Shown here in pieces: positions 1 to 10,170 of a stretch of 64,000 bases of DNA. Origin of the DNA: Parelaphostrongylus tenuis (taxonomy: Eukaryota; Nematoda; Chromadorea; Rhabditida; Metastrongylidae); the NCBI GenBank assembly GCA_019055375.1, contig JAHQIW010000234.1:1-64000 (forward strand). Direction: 5' to 3'. The notes beneath the pieces are model-generated. The model was not told where the DNA came from. It made no database searches and saw only the letters and a list, made by a program, of their open reading frames with translations. A program made the translations under genes and the position numbers. The first letter of the stretch is position 1. Each line of letters starts with the position of its first letter.

Positions 1-634
1 TGATTATTGATTAATATGTATTATATTATTTTGTATATATGATTACTTATAAAAATGTTATTAACGTTAAGAACCATGCTATCCTATCCGTCGGTCCGCC
101 TACGCAGCTGATGATGGGTCTAACTTTGAATATAGATGAATCGTTAGACATTAGATCATCAGTGGATACTAACTTATGTGTTTTTATAAGTAAGTATAAG
201 ACAAGACATGTTGGTGCCTGGATTTTCAATTGAGAATGATGGATGGTCTCAAGCCTGCCGCTTTTGCCATACGGACCCACTCATTGTTTGATTTGCGGTT
301 TTGCCTTTCGAATTCCTTTACAGAGGATGATCGGTAAAGCGAAGCATCTTCGAGATGTTTATTCATTATTGCGATATCTAACTGTTGAGGAATCACAACA
401 ATTTCTCACCCTTATCGCTAACTGATAGCCTTATCCTTCCCTCCCTTATCGACTCTCAAACCTCTTCCATGCCACGCTTTTATAGTTCGACGAGGTTTCA
501 CTCAAATCTTTTCGCACGATAGTGAGTAAGTGTTCTAAAAGTCTCGTCCGCAAACTTCCGGAATTTTCTATCAACCTCCTTGTTGGGGTCTTCTTGTCTA
601 TAGAACGACTGAGGAAATTGTGGTATTGGTGCAA
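1..634 (-). pseudogene. Penelope-like element reverse transcriptase fragment
   Basis: Reading the minus strand from 280 down to 47 gives the start of a Penelope-like (PLE) reverse transcriptase. It has an LYLLIKTHKL block, then about 15 residues later FKVRPIISCVGGPTDRIAW, which matches the first RT motifs of PLEs (lyxLxKxHK ... RPIvS..GsPT). The catalytic motifs would lie further left, outside the window. Upstream, at 634-446 on the minus strand, a basic helical ORF (LIENSGSLRTRLLEHLL) may be the N-terminal part of the same element, but the connection is broken by stops near 280-440. PLE proteins copy their RNA into chromosomal DNA. This copy is fragmentary and cannot be active. The RT motif call is good; the extent to 634 is inference. 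Confidence 0.6.
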
Positions 635-917
635 CCTCTACTTGGTGTTCATTCCTGTTAGTCTCTTCAGCTCTGGCCCTTTTACGGAGTTAATTTTGCA
701 ATTCATGTAAGCCACATGCAACCTTACGCAAGGACACCTTATAGATGGGCTGAGATGGTGAAAAGCTTGGGCCAAATTTTAGCTAGCGCACACCATCAGG
801 GAGAGTTATGTCTCCTAGCACAGTGAACCTTGAATTTTTTTGGTGCATTACTTGACCTATTGTGACTCGCTTGTTCTTCATTAGCGGCATCCGTATGCCT
901 TCTCAAAACGTAACGTA

Positions 918-1277
918 TGTCCTAACGGCAGAGACGGTGACTGCATGAGCGTAGGTACACTCTACCTAATCTCTTGCAAAGCGTGTAGCGATAAATATAT
1001 TGACGAGACCGGTAGCCCGCTCTATGCTCGCATAGAAGACCACCTAGCTGACAAGCGCTACAATAGACGAAACACCCCGCTAGGGACACATAGAGCACAG
1101 AAGCATGACGGAGTTGATTTTGAGATCGAAGTTAGCATTCTTGCGACCATCCTTGCGCAGGAACAAAAAACATCAGCGCGAAGTATTCTTGAAGCGCTTT
1201 GGATTAATACCACCAATCCAACTATAAACCGCAGGGAGGAATGCCTCGTTATCACACGTGATTTGAGTCAGTCATAA
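918..1277 (+). pseudogene. Penelope-like element GIY-YIG endonuclease C-terminal domain
   Basis: The ORF runs through CPNGRDGDCMSVGTLYLISC, a cysteine-containing linker followed by the GIY-YIG core. Here GTLYLISC stands for the GIY part and KYIDETGSPLYARIEDHL for the YIG, Arg and helix part. The domain ends with LEALWINTTNPTINRREECL and a stop at 1275-1277. This is the usual C-terminal endonuclease of EN+ PLEs, which nicks the target DNA. The two cysteines before the domain fit the CxxC linker of the family. No RT domain precedes it on the plus strand; the nearby RT piece lies on the opposite strand, so this is a second, 5'-truncated insertion. The YIG tyrosine is kept but the glycine is replaced by Asp (YIDET). 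Confidence 0.75.
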
Positions 1278-1540
1278 GACTGTTGTTTTGATGGATAAGG
1301 TGCATTACGAGCCTGTGTGATCTCCTTCCGGTGGTTTCCACTTGAATCATTCGGTGGAACACATATAAAAAGCGGTGAGTATGTTGAGAGTTGATATTGT
1401 GCTTGATGCGATTGAAATCTAGGTCTGGTGATTTTTTCTAAAAGAGTAGTGAAGGTTTTTGGCTTATTGAATTGTGGACAATTTGACCTCTCCAGGCTCT
1501 GAAGAAGGCTGTCACGTCAGCCGTCACATAAAGTTTATTG
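1278..1540 (+). mobile_element. PLE 3' untranslated tail
   Basis: This non-coding tail follows the GIY-YIG stop. At about 1499-1525 it carries CTGAAGAAGGC and then GTCAGCC. That is the decayed counterpart of the CTGAAGA...GCCGAAAC motif found at the 3' ends of the two other PLE tails in this window (26710 and 34330). PLE pseudo-LTRs are known to contain hammerhead ribozyme motifs; here the GAAAC box is lost. Confidence 0.4.
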
Positions 1541-2296
1541 TAACACCTCGTGTTTGGCTTAGAGAAGAAAATCAGGAATTGTATTGAAACATGCCAAGGT
1601 TGAAAGACAGTCGGTCTTGGGATTTGTTAGAAGAAGTACTATTATTAATATTATCACAGTCATTGTCGAATGAAAGTATGATTCATAATATCAGCTACAA
1701 GTCCGACTGTTGGTCAATGCAATGTCTATGCATTGAATGGAATACACCGTGCAAGTGCCCTTATCAGATCACAAACGGCTCAAGGGTGGCAATTATATCA
1801 CTTTCGTAGTCATTAGCATTATCGAAAGCAATACCACTGTCATAGTAATTTTCTTTATGTTATTATTTGGCGTTGTAGACTTGTCGTTGAATTATAAGAT
1901 ATGTAGATGAAATATGGTAGTAATAAGTGCTATCTTTGCTAAGAATATCTCTGTAGGAAGTTTTTCAATGAAATTTCATCATTTCATGATGGAGATGCTC
2001 TCTCAGAACCATCTGGGTTCGTCTCCCGCATCCATCATGCTGTCTGGAGTTTGCCTTCTCACTGGGCCCGACGCCGCCAATACAGTAACTGAAGAGATTT
2101 GACGTTGCGCGGTGTGGGACGAAACGTCCCACATGGGCGTCAGCGTGTTATAGGCTGCATATAGTGCTTCTGCATCGACAACAATCATAAAGGTTGAAGG
2201 ACAATTGTAAAGTTTATATCCTTCATAAAAGCTAGGAAACGAAAAGTTACCTAAATGAAATTTTTTTATTTAACCGCATTTAGCGATGGCGTGGTG
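1541..2296. other. no gene seen
   Basis: Intergenic DNA. I see only short ORFs with no recognisable motif and no paired splice sites. A weak palindrome, GACGAAACGTCCCACATG with GGGACGTTTCG-like flanks, lies near 2118-2140. Confidence 0.4.
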
Positions 2297-2655
2297 TTAT
2301 CAATATACCCAGTGATGAAGAGTGGTGGGCAAAACTTTTGCGTCAGGCGAGTAAAACCCACATCTCACTTCATCAGGGAGCGCGTGCTCTAACTCGTTGC
2401 AAGGGTGACATCCAGTTTGCACACCGCTCTTTCAATGCTACAGCACATCTATATGTCAGCCGCAGACTGCCAACGGCCCGGTCCGTGTAGTCGTTGTGGA
2501 CATTAACATATAGATGAGCTGTAGCGCAGAAAGAGTGGTTTGCAAACTGGGCGTCAGTATTGTAACGAGTTAGAGCACGCGCTCCCGGATAGAGTGAGAT
2601 GTGGGTGTGAGTCCTGCCTGACGCAAAAGTTTTGCCTATCATTGTATATATAAAT
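2297..2655. mobile_element. palindromic element with tRNA-like arms (copy T1)
   Basis: This is an inverted-repeat element. The left arm (about 2340-2412, minus) and right arm (2551-2624, plus) each resemble a tRNA. The right arm has a perfect 7-bp acceptor, GCGTCAG with CTGACGC. Its anticodon stem is CGCTC/GAGTG around the loop CCGGATA, so the anticodon would be GGA and position 33 is C. The T-loop is mutated (TGTGAGT instead of TTCGANT). Outside the tRNA-like part the inverted repeat continues through AAAACTTTTGCGTCAGG and its complement toward ATATACCCA. The inner part also folds (GCACATCTATATG against CATATAGATGAGC). There is no coding capacity, so it is probably a non-autonomous DNA element that absorbed a tRNA-like sequence. 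Confidence 0.65.
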
Positions 2656-2659
2656 AAGA

Positions 2660-5160
2660 CAGTGTTTTTGGTTTTTCTCTTTTTTCTAAAAATTGAGTGT
2701 TTCTTCCATTTATTATTAGTCCTATCAGGTGCTATCTTCTGTCTTTCATCGCAACGTGTGGAATTATTGTCGTACTGCTGATGGTATACGGTTTTTTAAG
2801 TGCTATGCCTTACTCTCCTGAAAAGATAATCCGTGAAAATTGGTGTTGATTTTGAAAATTGCAATACAGTGTTGCTACGGATACCCATCGAGTGTTTTCA
2901 GCATATTAAGCCGCGTTACTTCTCTTATGAACGAAGGTATAGAGATTTCATTGCGATAACCGAAAATCTCGATTGTTCACTGTTCATGAAGTAAGTCATC
3001 TTGCGGATGCAATATCTGGTTATTTTTAGCAGATTATCTATACACCCTTAAGCTTTGAATGAACTGAGCATTCGACAAAAAGGTCTCTTGTCATCACGTC
3101 CGGGCGCTAACGTTTTTCTGTGGATTCTGCCTACTCGATAGCCATGAACAGCTCTACATGTTCCTTTCAGTAACTTCGTGAAATGATCAGACGATAAGTC
3201 AATGACATTCTGTTTTCAATCTTTGAATGTTGCGAACTTTTTTTCCATCGACGGCTGATTCTTGGCCCTTGAGATCATCGCATGATCGGTCACCTTGATT
3301 TTCTGGTTTTCAGCATTGTGATGCATTCCAAGACGTTCTTTTAATTGCTCACTCAAGCCAGAACTTATATCTCCTCTCTTGCTTAATGGTACGAGATGCT
3401 CCTAGAGTCATGACCTGGATCACCCTTATTGCTATTGATTTTGCTTATTTGTAAGTTCCCTAGAAATGCATGGCATTAAGAATCACCATGCTTTCATCAA
3501 TACAAGAGTGGTGAGTTTTGAAATGTGGAAAAGAAGTCGTATGATCTTTATCTGTCATGGAACAACCCATAGTCAGAACTTCGATATTCTTATCCAGAAT
3601 CCACAAAAAAACTTTGATAAAGCGGCACCCAGGAAGACAAGGTATATCATTCACTGTATGCGGTAAAAACTTACAACGAAGACCTTTTGATGAAGACAAG
3701 CCCAAAAATCAAACATAACGTTATCAGACGAGGTCACGATCGGCAACCAGATAAAGATCTTCACGCGAGATAACAAACGTAGAGGAATTACAACAATGGA
3801 AGCTGCGCTGCAGAGGTTTAGAACAGAGTCAGAATCACATTTGAATGGTCATCCTGAACTAAGCACTCCTCTGACCGAAGCATTTTTTATTTTCGAACGA
3901 CTCGTCAATCTTATTCCTGAAAGTATTGACAAAACACCTAACGACGGGCATGTTCTAGTATGTAGGTTTCCGGAAAATTTTTTGAAAGCGTTCGTGTAAG
4001 AATATCATCACTCTGTACATAACGATTCGTCATAAGTCCAACAGCTGTCTACACCAAGTGCAGACCAACTCAGCAGTCGTTCTTCCTATGACGATCCCAA
4101 GGGAGATAAATTTGTGTTCTACAAGACTTTCAAACGAGCAAATTTTTTTCCACAACGCATTCGTAAGCGATACAAACTATTCACTGATCTCTCATCGTGG
4201 AAACAGTGAAAGTACAACAAGCAAGCAATAGATATTGAATCCCATGTATAAAGATTGTGGTATCTCGAGAACGCAGTGTGTATGTCAGTACATTACTTTG
4301 GTCTCCTGAATTATGCAGCAAGACCACAGTGAAGGCGTGACGATACTAAGAGGCCGTTTGGGAAAGGGAGAAAATTCGATGCCTACATACGAGAAAAGAA
4401 GAATTGCTCTTCACCTTGAAAATTTTCCGTAATAAGCTAGATTAATCTAAAAACGAAGAATATATCAATTTCTTAGCGAAGTGATAGTTCAGCAGTTTGG
4501 TATTCTAGGAATCTTGCTAGGAAAGGGACTCTAAGCGTGCAAGCAATTATGCGTAGCGGCATTATGTGCATTTCCACAATGGTCCCGTATTCGGCCGCTG
4601 GGATGTTCTCGACATTTTCGATGATGATCTTTCGTCAAATGTCGCCGGATGGCCTGGTGAGTTTAAATTGTCATATGTAAATTTCTCATTCATGACAAAA
4701 GCCTTTGCATTAAGGTCAGGAGCGCAGCAACTAAAGGAATAAAGCAATTTTTTCATACTCATATTCATGAGAAATTCTACGAAAATCGCACATTCGAGTT
4801 AGTCTTTTATTTATTCCTCGATACACCCGTTGTACCACTCACATGAGAGCGATTGACAGCCCTTGCTCTAATTTTTGTACTCAGTCATCGTTTTTCTCAT
4901 CATGCAAGTGCAACAATCAGGGTTTAGTTTATTTCTTAACATGGTCTTTCATCGTATTCTGCTTGTGAGACGAGTTTATTGGTCAGGCAATGGTCACCAA
5001 CTGGGTTTCAACTTCATATTGCAGCAACATAAGTACACAGTTTTCTGTGTTGATCATTAATAATAACTAATAAGTTGGAATGAGCAGGAAATCATAAGTC
5101 TGCTTGCATTTAGGAGTGCAACCAATGTTCTTTATTTTACTAGTGAAAGACAACAGATGG
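2660..5160. other. no recognisable gene
   Basis: About 2.5 kb with short ORFs only. One minus-strand ORF (3705-3460) ends in HHSCIDESMVILNAMHF, whose CIDESMV recalls the Asp-Glu block of piggyBac transposases, but the rest does not match, so I do not call it. A plus ORF at 3796-3999 (MEAALQRFRTESESHL...) has ordinary amino-acid composition but no motif or splice context. Confidence 0.35.
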
Positions 5161-5170
5161 TGTCCGTGTG

Positions 5171-5290
5171 GGGGCGGGGGCACGGCCGAGTGGTTGTGAT
5201 GGTCGTCGCGGCGCGCGTAGAGCCGAACGATCTACCAATTCGATCCGGCAGTCAACAGCAGAGTCAGATGTACTTGTAATCTTTAAAATG
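5171..5290 (+). repeat. tRNA-derived SINE, family B (copy B1, head only)
   Basis: The head reads GGCACGGCCGAGTGGTTGTG and then GTCGTCGCGGCGCGCGTAG. GGCCGAGTGGTTG is an A-box-like pol III promoter typical of Ser/Leu-type tRNAs. CAATTCGATCCGGCAGTCAA stands where the B box lies. The same head recurs at 8957, 11799 and, inverted, 34045. The body diverges after about 5260, so this copy is truncated or rearranged. Confidence 0.6.
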
Positions 5291-5643
5291 GCCAAGTTAT
5301 GATGTTGCCACGTCGTTGCAAAAGAGCGCTAGTGAATCGGATCGAACCACGGTTTTACTTTCTAATAACGTGCATCACCAACCACTCCGCTATTCTCCTA
5401 CAAAATCGAGGGGAAAAAATATCAGGAAAAGAACTAGGCAATGAATGAACTAATATAGATAATTCATTGTTGTACTGGAGATCTGATCAACACAAAACAG
5501 TCTACGGCTATGACGTTTAACAAAGAAATCACACCTGCCCATTGAACGGCATGGGAGTTTGACATCAATGTGAATTGAAATGAATTGGCTGGCGCTTAAT
5601 GAGTAGCATGTGAGTTGTAAAAATACTGCTTGAACAATTTCAG

Positions 5644-5779
5644 ACAGTACGAAGAATTTCGGAATTCTTACTTATATCTGGGGAATGGGACCAAAGACAC
5701 AGATTTGCCACACTTCTGGCTTGAAAATGTCTCAAAACCATTTAGTGAGACGTTGTCGAAAGAGTGGGGTAATGATTTT
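5644..5779 (+). CDS. exon, gamma-glutamyltranspeptidase-like heavy chain (1)
   Basis: The segment is bounded by AACAATTTCAG and GTGAGT splice sites and is open in one frame across its whole length. The frame reads LYLGNGTKDTDLPHFWLENV, then SKPFSETLSKEWGNDF. In the GGT family this region has an NG...D.(L) block followed by a TL....G.D.FY block, which this resembles closely. It starts with one base that completes a codon and ends in phase 0. The next candidate exon (6272) would need two leftover bases, so either a small exon is missing or one boundary is wrong. The GGT assignment comes from motif spacing only and is moderately weak for this exon alone. Its position upstream of better light-chain matches supports it. 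Confidence 0.45.
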
Positions 5780-6271
5780 GTGAGTTTTATCAATGTTATC
5801 ATTTTTTGTTAATTGACAAGGTGGTTCATATGAACAATATCATACGAAGGCACAACTGAGCATTTTTTTGGTTTAGCCTCTCGAGAGCTGCGCTTTTCTG
5901 GCCTGTAAATTTTTTTCTGCTTTCCCTTCTATGAACTGAATGATGGAACGATAGTCTCAAGAAGCCCAATGGGCCATGCCTTTCTTAAAACCCCTTGAGA
6001 ACTATGCGTTTATCTCAATGCACATAGGTATAACGTTGCAATCGGACGTTTTTCATAGTCCGGTCAAAATAAATAAGATTACAAGTATTGTTTGTGATTG
6101 TTTGAATTGTAGAAATTCACTAAATTTACGCTGCGTAGACTACAAATTGAGCAATTGAGCATGAGAAAAGAAGAATGGATACCTTACGTGTCTCGGCTTC
6201 GCTTTCTTAACATTTTTCTTCGTTTACAAAACGTCGAACAGTGATATTTGATTCCTTCTTCTCTCTTTTAG

Positions 6272-6370
6272 TCATCGATATTTTCTCGCAAAACCATCAG
6301 AATTCCTTAGATTCTTGTACGAGCAGACCTCATTTAGACTGGCCAAACTCAAAGTGTACGACGAATCCCT
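6272..6370 (+). CDS. exon, gamma-glutamyltranspeptidase-like heavy chain (2)
   Basis: The acceptor is CTCTCTTTTAG and the donor GTAAGC. The single open frame reads HRYFLAKPSEFLRFLYEQ, then TSFRLAKLKVYDESL. This corresponds to the stretch '..LA..fi..L...g..T..DL..Y.V....PL' of GGT heavy chains, where the chain crosses the nucleophile-distal lobe. It ends with two bases (CT) of a split codon, which exactly matches the one-base start of the exon at 7726. The phase match strengthens the idea that both belong to one gene. Confidence in being an exon is higher than in the family name. Confidence 0.45.
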
Positions 6371-6742
6371 GTAAGCGCTTTGCTAGCCGACTGGCTGAGC
6401 CGCACAAATGAGCGGAAAGGCGATCAGTACGAGAAACATAAGAATGAATGGATGGGGAGAGTCGGCCTGGTGTAAGTTCGAATTTGTTTCGTTGAAACCA
6501 CGAAACAGCCAGCGAAGCCGATTGATTCCAAAAAATTCAATCTAGAAAACAACGCTATGCTTGTTTTTTGCTGAATTATACCTTCTATACATCTTTCACG
6601 TTATATTTTGACTTTCATAAAAATCTAACTCCATTTCGATATTGAAAAGTTGTTGAAGCTGATAGGTAATACTTCGAAATTATACTATTTTCACTGCTTT
6701 TTTCGCAGTGTCATTATGTTACTTATATGACTAAGAGATTGA

Positions 6743-7025
6743 GTGGTGAACAAAAACACGGCCTCAGGCGGGAATCGAACCCACGTTTCATCCTATCGGG
6801 GACGCGTGCTCTACCACTACACCACTGAGGCACATTTGCCCGACCACTCATTCTTCAACATCTCAATGTTAGCTATCAGCCACCAACCTTTGACAGGTTT
6901 GGTCGGGTATGCGATTTCGCTTTATAAACCCAGTTGAGCTGATAGCTATTCTAATTAGTGGTGTAGTGGTAGAGCACGCGTCCCCGGATAGGATGAAGCG
7001 TGGGTTCGATTCCCGCCTGAGGCTT
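6743..7025. mobile_element. palindromic element with tRNA-like arms (copy T2)
   Basis: Two tRNA-like arms face each other: 6761-6831 on the minus strand and about 6952-7023 on the plus strand. The minus arm folds as a near-perfect cloverleaf. Its acceptor is GCCTCAG/CTGAGGC, the D arm GTGT...GCAC, the anticodon stem CGTCC/GGATG and the T arm GTGGG-TTCGATT-CCCGC. The plus arm has a 7-base anticodon loop, CCGGATA (GGA anticodon, C at 33); in the minus arm the loop is one base shorter. Further inside, AGCTATCAGC and GCTGATAGCT form a second inverted pair. The head GTGTAGTGGTAGAGCAC and GGTTCGATTCC serve as A and B boxes. It lies in a candidate intron of the GGT-like gene. It might be mistaken for two real tRNA genes; the inverted pairing and copies elsewhere argue for a repeat. 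Confidence 0.7.
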
Positions 7026-7069
7026 ATAGATAAGTAAAACTTCTATCAAATTTCATCGAAACAATGATA

Positions 7070-7230
7070 ATATTTCTTCTTTCAGTAAAACCAGGGATTA
7101 TACAGGACAATATATTGAAATGCCTAGAGCAGATGTTATAGATGCTAGCAGCTTTAGCACTGCTACTCCAGAGAATCATACAGAAACTAAGCAAAGATGA
7201 AGAGTGTTCCAAATCGTGCATTCGCATAAA
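7070..7230 (+). other. possible exon remnant, unassigned
   Basis: After the acceptor-like TTCTTTCAG at about 7079-7087, one frame reads KPGIIQDNILKCLEQML, a stop (TAG), then MLAALALLLQRIIQKLSKDE, a leucine-rich helical pattern. A different frame is open from KTRDYTGQYIEMPRADVIDA onward. Neither has a good donor and neither matches GGT. It may be a pseudo-exon or chance. Confidence 0.2.
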
Positions 7231-7725
7231 ATAAGCTGGTAGACTCGAAAATTTTTCTCATTTTTAGTAGCCAACTTTTAAGACACCGTGCTCCACATTC
7301 TATGTGGCATTTCACAATACCACATCCTTCCTACCTCCCATTCGCTTTTATGATGAAGCTTACACAATTAAGAGTTTGATTTGAATGTTCTTTTCTTTCA
7401 TATTTTAGCTGCAAATCAAAAAATGCAGCGAAGCGATGAAGTGAGATAAAAACGCTACATGATGTTGATATTTAAAATTGACTGCTAATGATCAGCTGTT
7501 TCACTCCAGAAATTATTATCACCTTTTAATGAGTTTGTTGTAGGCAAATTGTTTTAGGAACAGCTTTGCGTCAACTCAATCTAGAGTCGTAAAAAACAGG
7601 CTCCATCTGGAGCAATATAACGAAACATTGCTCTTTTGTTCCTATTGCTCATCGGTTATTCATTTGTTTTTCAGATAACCATGAACATTCTTTTTGACAA
7701 GATACGTGAATTTGGATCCAATCAG

Positions 7726-7850
7726 GAAAGATCATTTTATCACATTCTTCTTCTTTGATCACGTGTCGGCGATGATTCCACGCAGTGACAAGACGGGTAC
7801 TTTGGAGACGTCGTCCATTCTTTCAGCCTTTGTATCTGCGCTCGTATTGA
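7726..7850 (+). CDS. exon, gamma-glutamyltranspeptidase-like heavy chain (3)
   Basis: I place the acceptor at CCAATCAG and the donor at GTAAGT. The upstream TTTTTCAG at 7667-7674 would put stops in this frame. The frame reads KDHFITFFFFDHVSAMIPRS, then DKTGTLETSSILSAFVSALVL. The pattern fits the GGT heavy-chain segment in which a Tyr/Val-rich strand leads to a (P)PP.SG motif and the helix LL...L.IL. In this reading IPRSDKTG takes the place of the conserved PPPxSGG, an unusual change. Phases connect perfectly to 6272-6370 before it (CT plus G) and to 7906-8051 after it (A plus GA). Confidence 0.45.
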
Positions 7851-7905
7851 GTAAGTGTCGGATATGTAGTATTATTCAATTGTTGCAATACCTTTAAATT
7901 TTTAG

Positions 7906-8051
7906 GAAATTTCAAACATGAACTACTAGAAACACTCTCATCAATTGAAAAAGAAGCGTACTTGATGCATCTAATGTTAGGAGCGCAACAAATCACTTAC
8001 GAAATTTTACCAGATACAAAGGAATGGGATATGCAGGACTCTGTGGAAAAG
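7906..8051 (+). CDS. exon, gamma-glutamyltranspeptidase-like heavy chain (4)
   Basis: The acceptor is AAATTTTTAG and the donor GTTTGTG. The frame continues the previous exon: RNFKHELLETLSSIEKEAYL, MHLMLGAQQITYEILPDTKE, then WDMQDSVEK. This corresponds to the end of the GGT heavy chain, with an HxxxEAxKxAYxxRxxLGDP-like helix, here HLMLGAQQITYEILPDT. It ends in phase 0. The next identified exon of the presumed gene (17852) needs two bases from a preceding exon, so at least one exon is missing between them. It should carry the autoprocessing Thr of the GT(T/S/A)H motif. Confidence 0.45.
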
Positions 8052-8672
8052 GTTTGTGATTGTTTTGAAGATTGTACGGCTTCTGTTCTAATCATTGACC
8101 AATTATGTTTGAATTTACTTGTTTACTCACGACTCTTCACAAATTTCCTTTGCTGAGTAATTTCGGCTGCTTTGTCGTCACTGGAACGTGACGAATCAGT
8201 TTGTGTATTAGACACATTTGATGAGGTTCCAGTCAGATGATATAACATAGCGCAGGAAGTGGTACAGAGTAGTCTCAAGAAAAAAAAAAGCGCTGTATGA
8301 AAAGACTCCAAGCCACTGCGGGTATTTTTCTCGTCGAGAATCGTTGGAATGAAGATGTTTATTTCACGGCTACCGTTGTGACACCATTAGCTAGTATGAG
8401 AGAGATGCATCAGGCAGCTTAGAAGTAGTCTTGGATACCCAAGCCTGAAGGGCCAAGAACTTGAAGGTGAATGCCGTCTTCAACTAGTTGGGTTGAGAAG
8501 GTCTGCATTATTGCCGCACACGCTCCATATCATGCGACGACGCAACCGTTGTGAAATCCAGCACGAGTGATCACCTCTACGCAATCATCATTCAAGGCTA
8601 ATCATCGGAAGTCTTTCTATTGAGTTTTCCCATTATTACCTTCGCATTTTCACACTTTTGTTGACTCATATG

Positions 8673-8918
8673 TCACTTGTTAAAAAAATTTTGCACCCAA
8701 ATATGTTCACCATCATGACTAGTGATATTGAAACCATCTGCTAGGCTAACATTGAATGCCACTATCCAGAGAGAATGAGGCTGGCGAACAAAAAAGTCAG
8801 TGAGGTCTTTCTCTAGTTGAATTTTGTGCATTAGGGTGCGAAAGAGATGACAGTCCAATAGATTAATATCAAGACTATGCGATGGATGTGGTACCGTGGT
8901 ACGGCCCAGTTTCTCCAA
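8673..8918 (-). pseudogene. mariner transposase C-terminal fragment
   Basis: The 81-residue minus-strand ORF reads MEKLGRTTVPHPSHSLDINL, then LDCHLFRTLMHKIQLEKDL, then TDFFVRQPHS and a final DGEHI. It follows the mariner transposase C-terminus: (L)GWexLpHPPYSPDLaPsDYHLFrsL, the FF helix and the terminal DGxYf. The third catalytic Asp of the DD34D triad normally sits in SPDLaPsD; here the region reads SHSLDINLLDCHLF, so the context is changed. The N-terminal HTH and the first two catalytic Asp are absent. A truncated relic. Confidence 0.6.
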
Positions 8919-8952
8919 AATGTGGCGGGCCGATACGACTTGGAACAGAGAT

Positions 8953-9155
8953 AGGAGGGGCCGTAGCCGAGTGATTGTGATGCTCGTCGCGGCTCACGTG
9001 TAGCCGACTCCATCCCCCAACTCTCTACGGCAGTCAATAACAACACCTTATGAACTCCACAGCCAGGTTATCCTCAATTGCAAGGAAACTCGCCCAAACA
9101 GTATTGTACGACGTTCAAGAAGAAGACGAAAAAACGAACTGAATGCTCAAAGATC
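8953..9155 (+). repeat. tRNA-derived SINE, family B (copy B2)
   Basis: The head GGGGCCGTAGCCGAGTGATT, then GTGATGCTCGTCGCGGC, gives an A-box-like segment. CCCCAACTCTCTACGGCAGT follows. The body contains ATTGCAAGGAAACTCGCCCA and ACGACGTTCAAGAAGAAGAC, and it ends near GCTCAAAGATC. The body matches copy B3 (11795-12000) and, inverted, B4 (33840-34048). Confidence 0.7.
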
Positions 9156-9159
9156 TGAG

Positions 9160-10090
9160 ATTCGTATAGTAAAAAAAAACTGTGAAGACGGATCATTAAA
9201 GTGTTGGTGTGAAGCAGAGAAAAGGTGAACAATAGAGCGAAGGTCATAATGGGACAACACAAGATAAAAGCGTTCGAAAAGTTTTGAGTAATGACATGCA
9301 AATTATACTTTGACGGATATGATACGAAGTAGGACTTGCATTTACATGAGTCCGCTGACTGTTGTCTACAGCAGGACCTTCATAGCATGTCTTCATTTCT
9401 GGATAATTAAGCGTGTAAGCAGTAGATTATTAGGAGAGCTATCAGTGGATAGCGATAGGAGTATAGTGAATAGGAGAAAGCCATTATCAATGCTTAACGT
9501 TTATTAGAAGGAGAAAATCACTCCTCTGACATACCAATGGTGAATGCATCGAATGCACTTATGCTGTTTTTATGATTTCGTGAGTTAAAATCGATGCCAG
9601 TAATGACGTTACACATCCCGTCCACATGACATGTCAAATATATTCGTAAGTAGGGAAAGAATTATATGAAAAGCCAACTGACAGATGTTTATCTACATTA
9701 TTGGGCTTGTAAGAGATTTTTCTCACTAATCCGTTTTTGTTGACTATCTTTCAAAAATTCAAGACTCTGTTCTTACTATTGTTTGGAGCAGCAGGTTCTT
9801 GCGGTTATTTTGATATATGATATTTGGACATTTTTTCAAAGATAGAACTGTCTCGAGAACAAAAGATTTCTGATGCTGCAGGAATATGGTTGCGTGCCAA
9901 TCAGCACTTCAACGCAAACGATATTCGTGTAGCATCAACAATCGTTTTTGCTTTCGGAACAGCTCCATCTTAGAGCAATATTTAATTGTTATGCATAAAA
10001 TAACGAAAAAAACTGCTCTAAATGATAATAAAAGTAAGAACTAGAATTTATAGAAGTTAATCAGCAAAAACGCGGAAAAATCCTTGCTAA
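9160..10090. other. no gene seen
   Basis: AT-rich intronic or intergenic DNA with short unrelated ORFs. No motif or repeat recognised beyond simple A/T runs. Confidence 0.35.
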
Positions 10091-10098
10091 CCCAATAG

Positions 10099-10170
10099 AG
10101 GGCACGTCTAGTGTAATGGTTGGAGATTTTTTACACAAGGCTGTTCGTTCGATACGACCCCTTAGACTCA
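10099..10170 (+). repeat. degenerate tRNA-like sequence
   Basis: GAGGGCACGTCTAGTGTAAT followed by GGTTGGAG resembles a pol III A box (TCTAGTGTAATGGTT). GTTCGTTCGATACGACCC resembles the T arm and B box 30 bases later. The acceptor arm does not close, so this is a tRNA pseudogene or SINE head rather than a working tRNA. Confidence 0.35.

Noticed and set aside
3460..3705. piggyBac transposase (HHSCIDESMV on the minus strand)
   Set aside because: Only this short block fits; flanks do not match piggyBac and there is no GR motif after it.
6761..7023. Two real tRNA genes in inverted orientation
   Set aside because: Anticodon loop has C33, one arm has a six-base loop and the other a broken acceptor. 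The same paired arrangement recurs at four other loci, so a repeat is the better reading.
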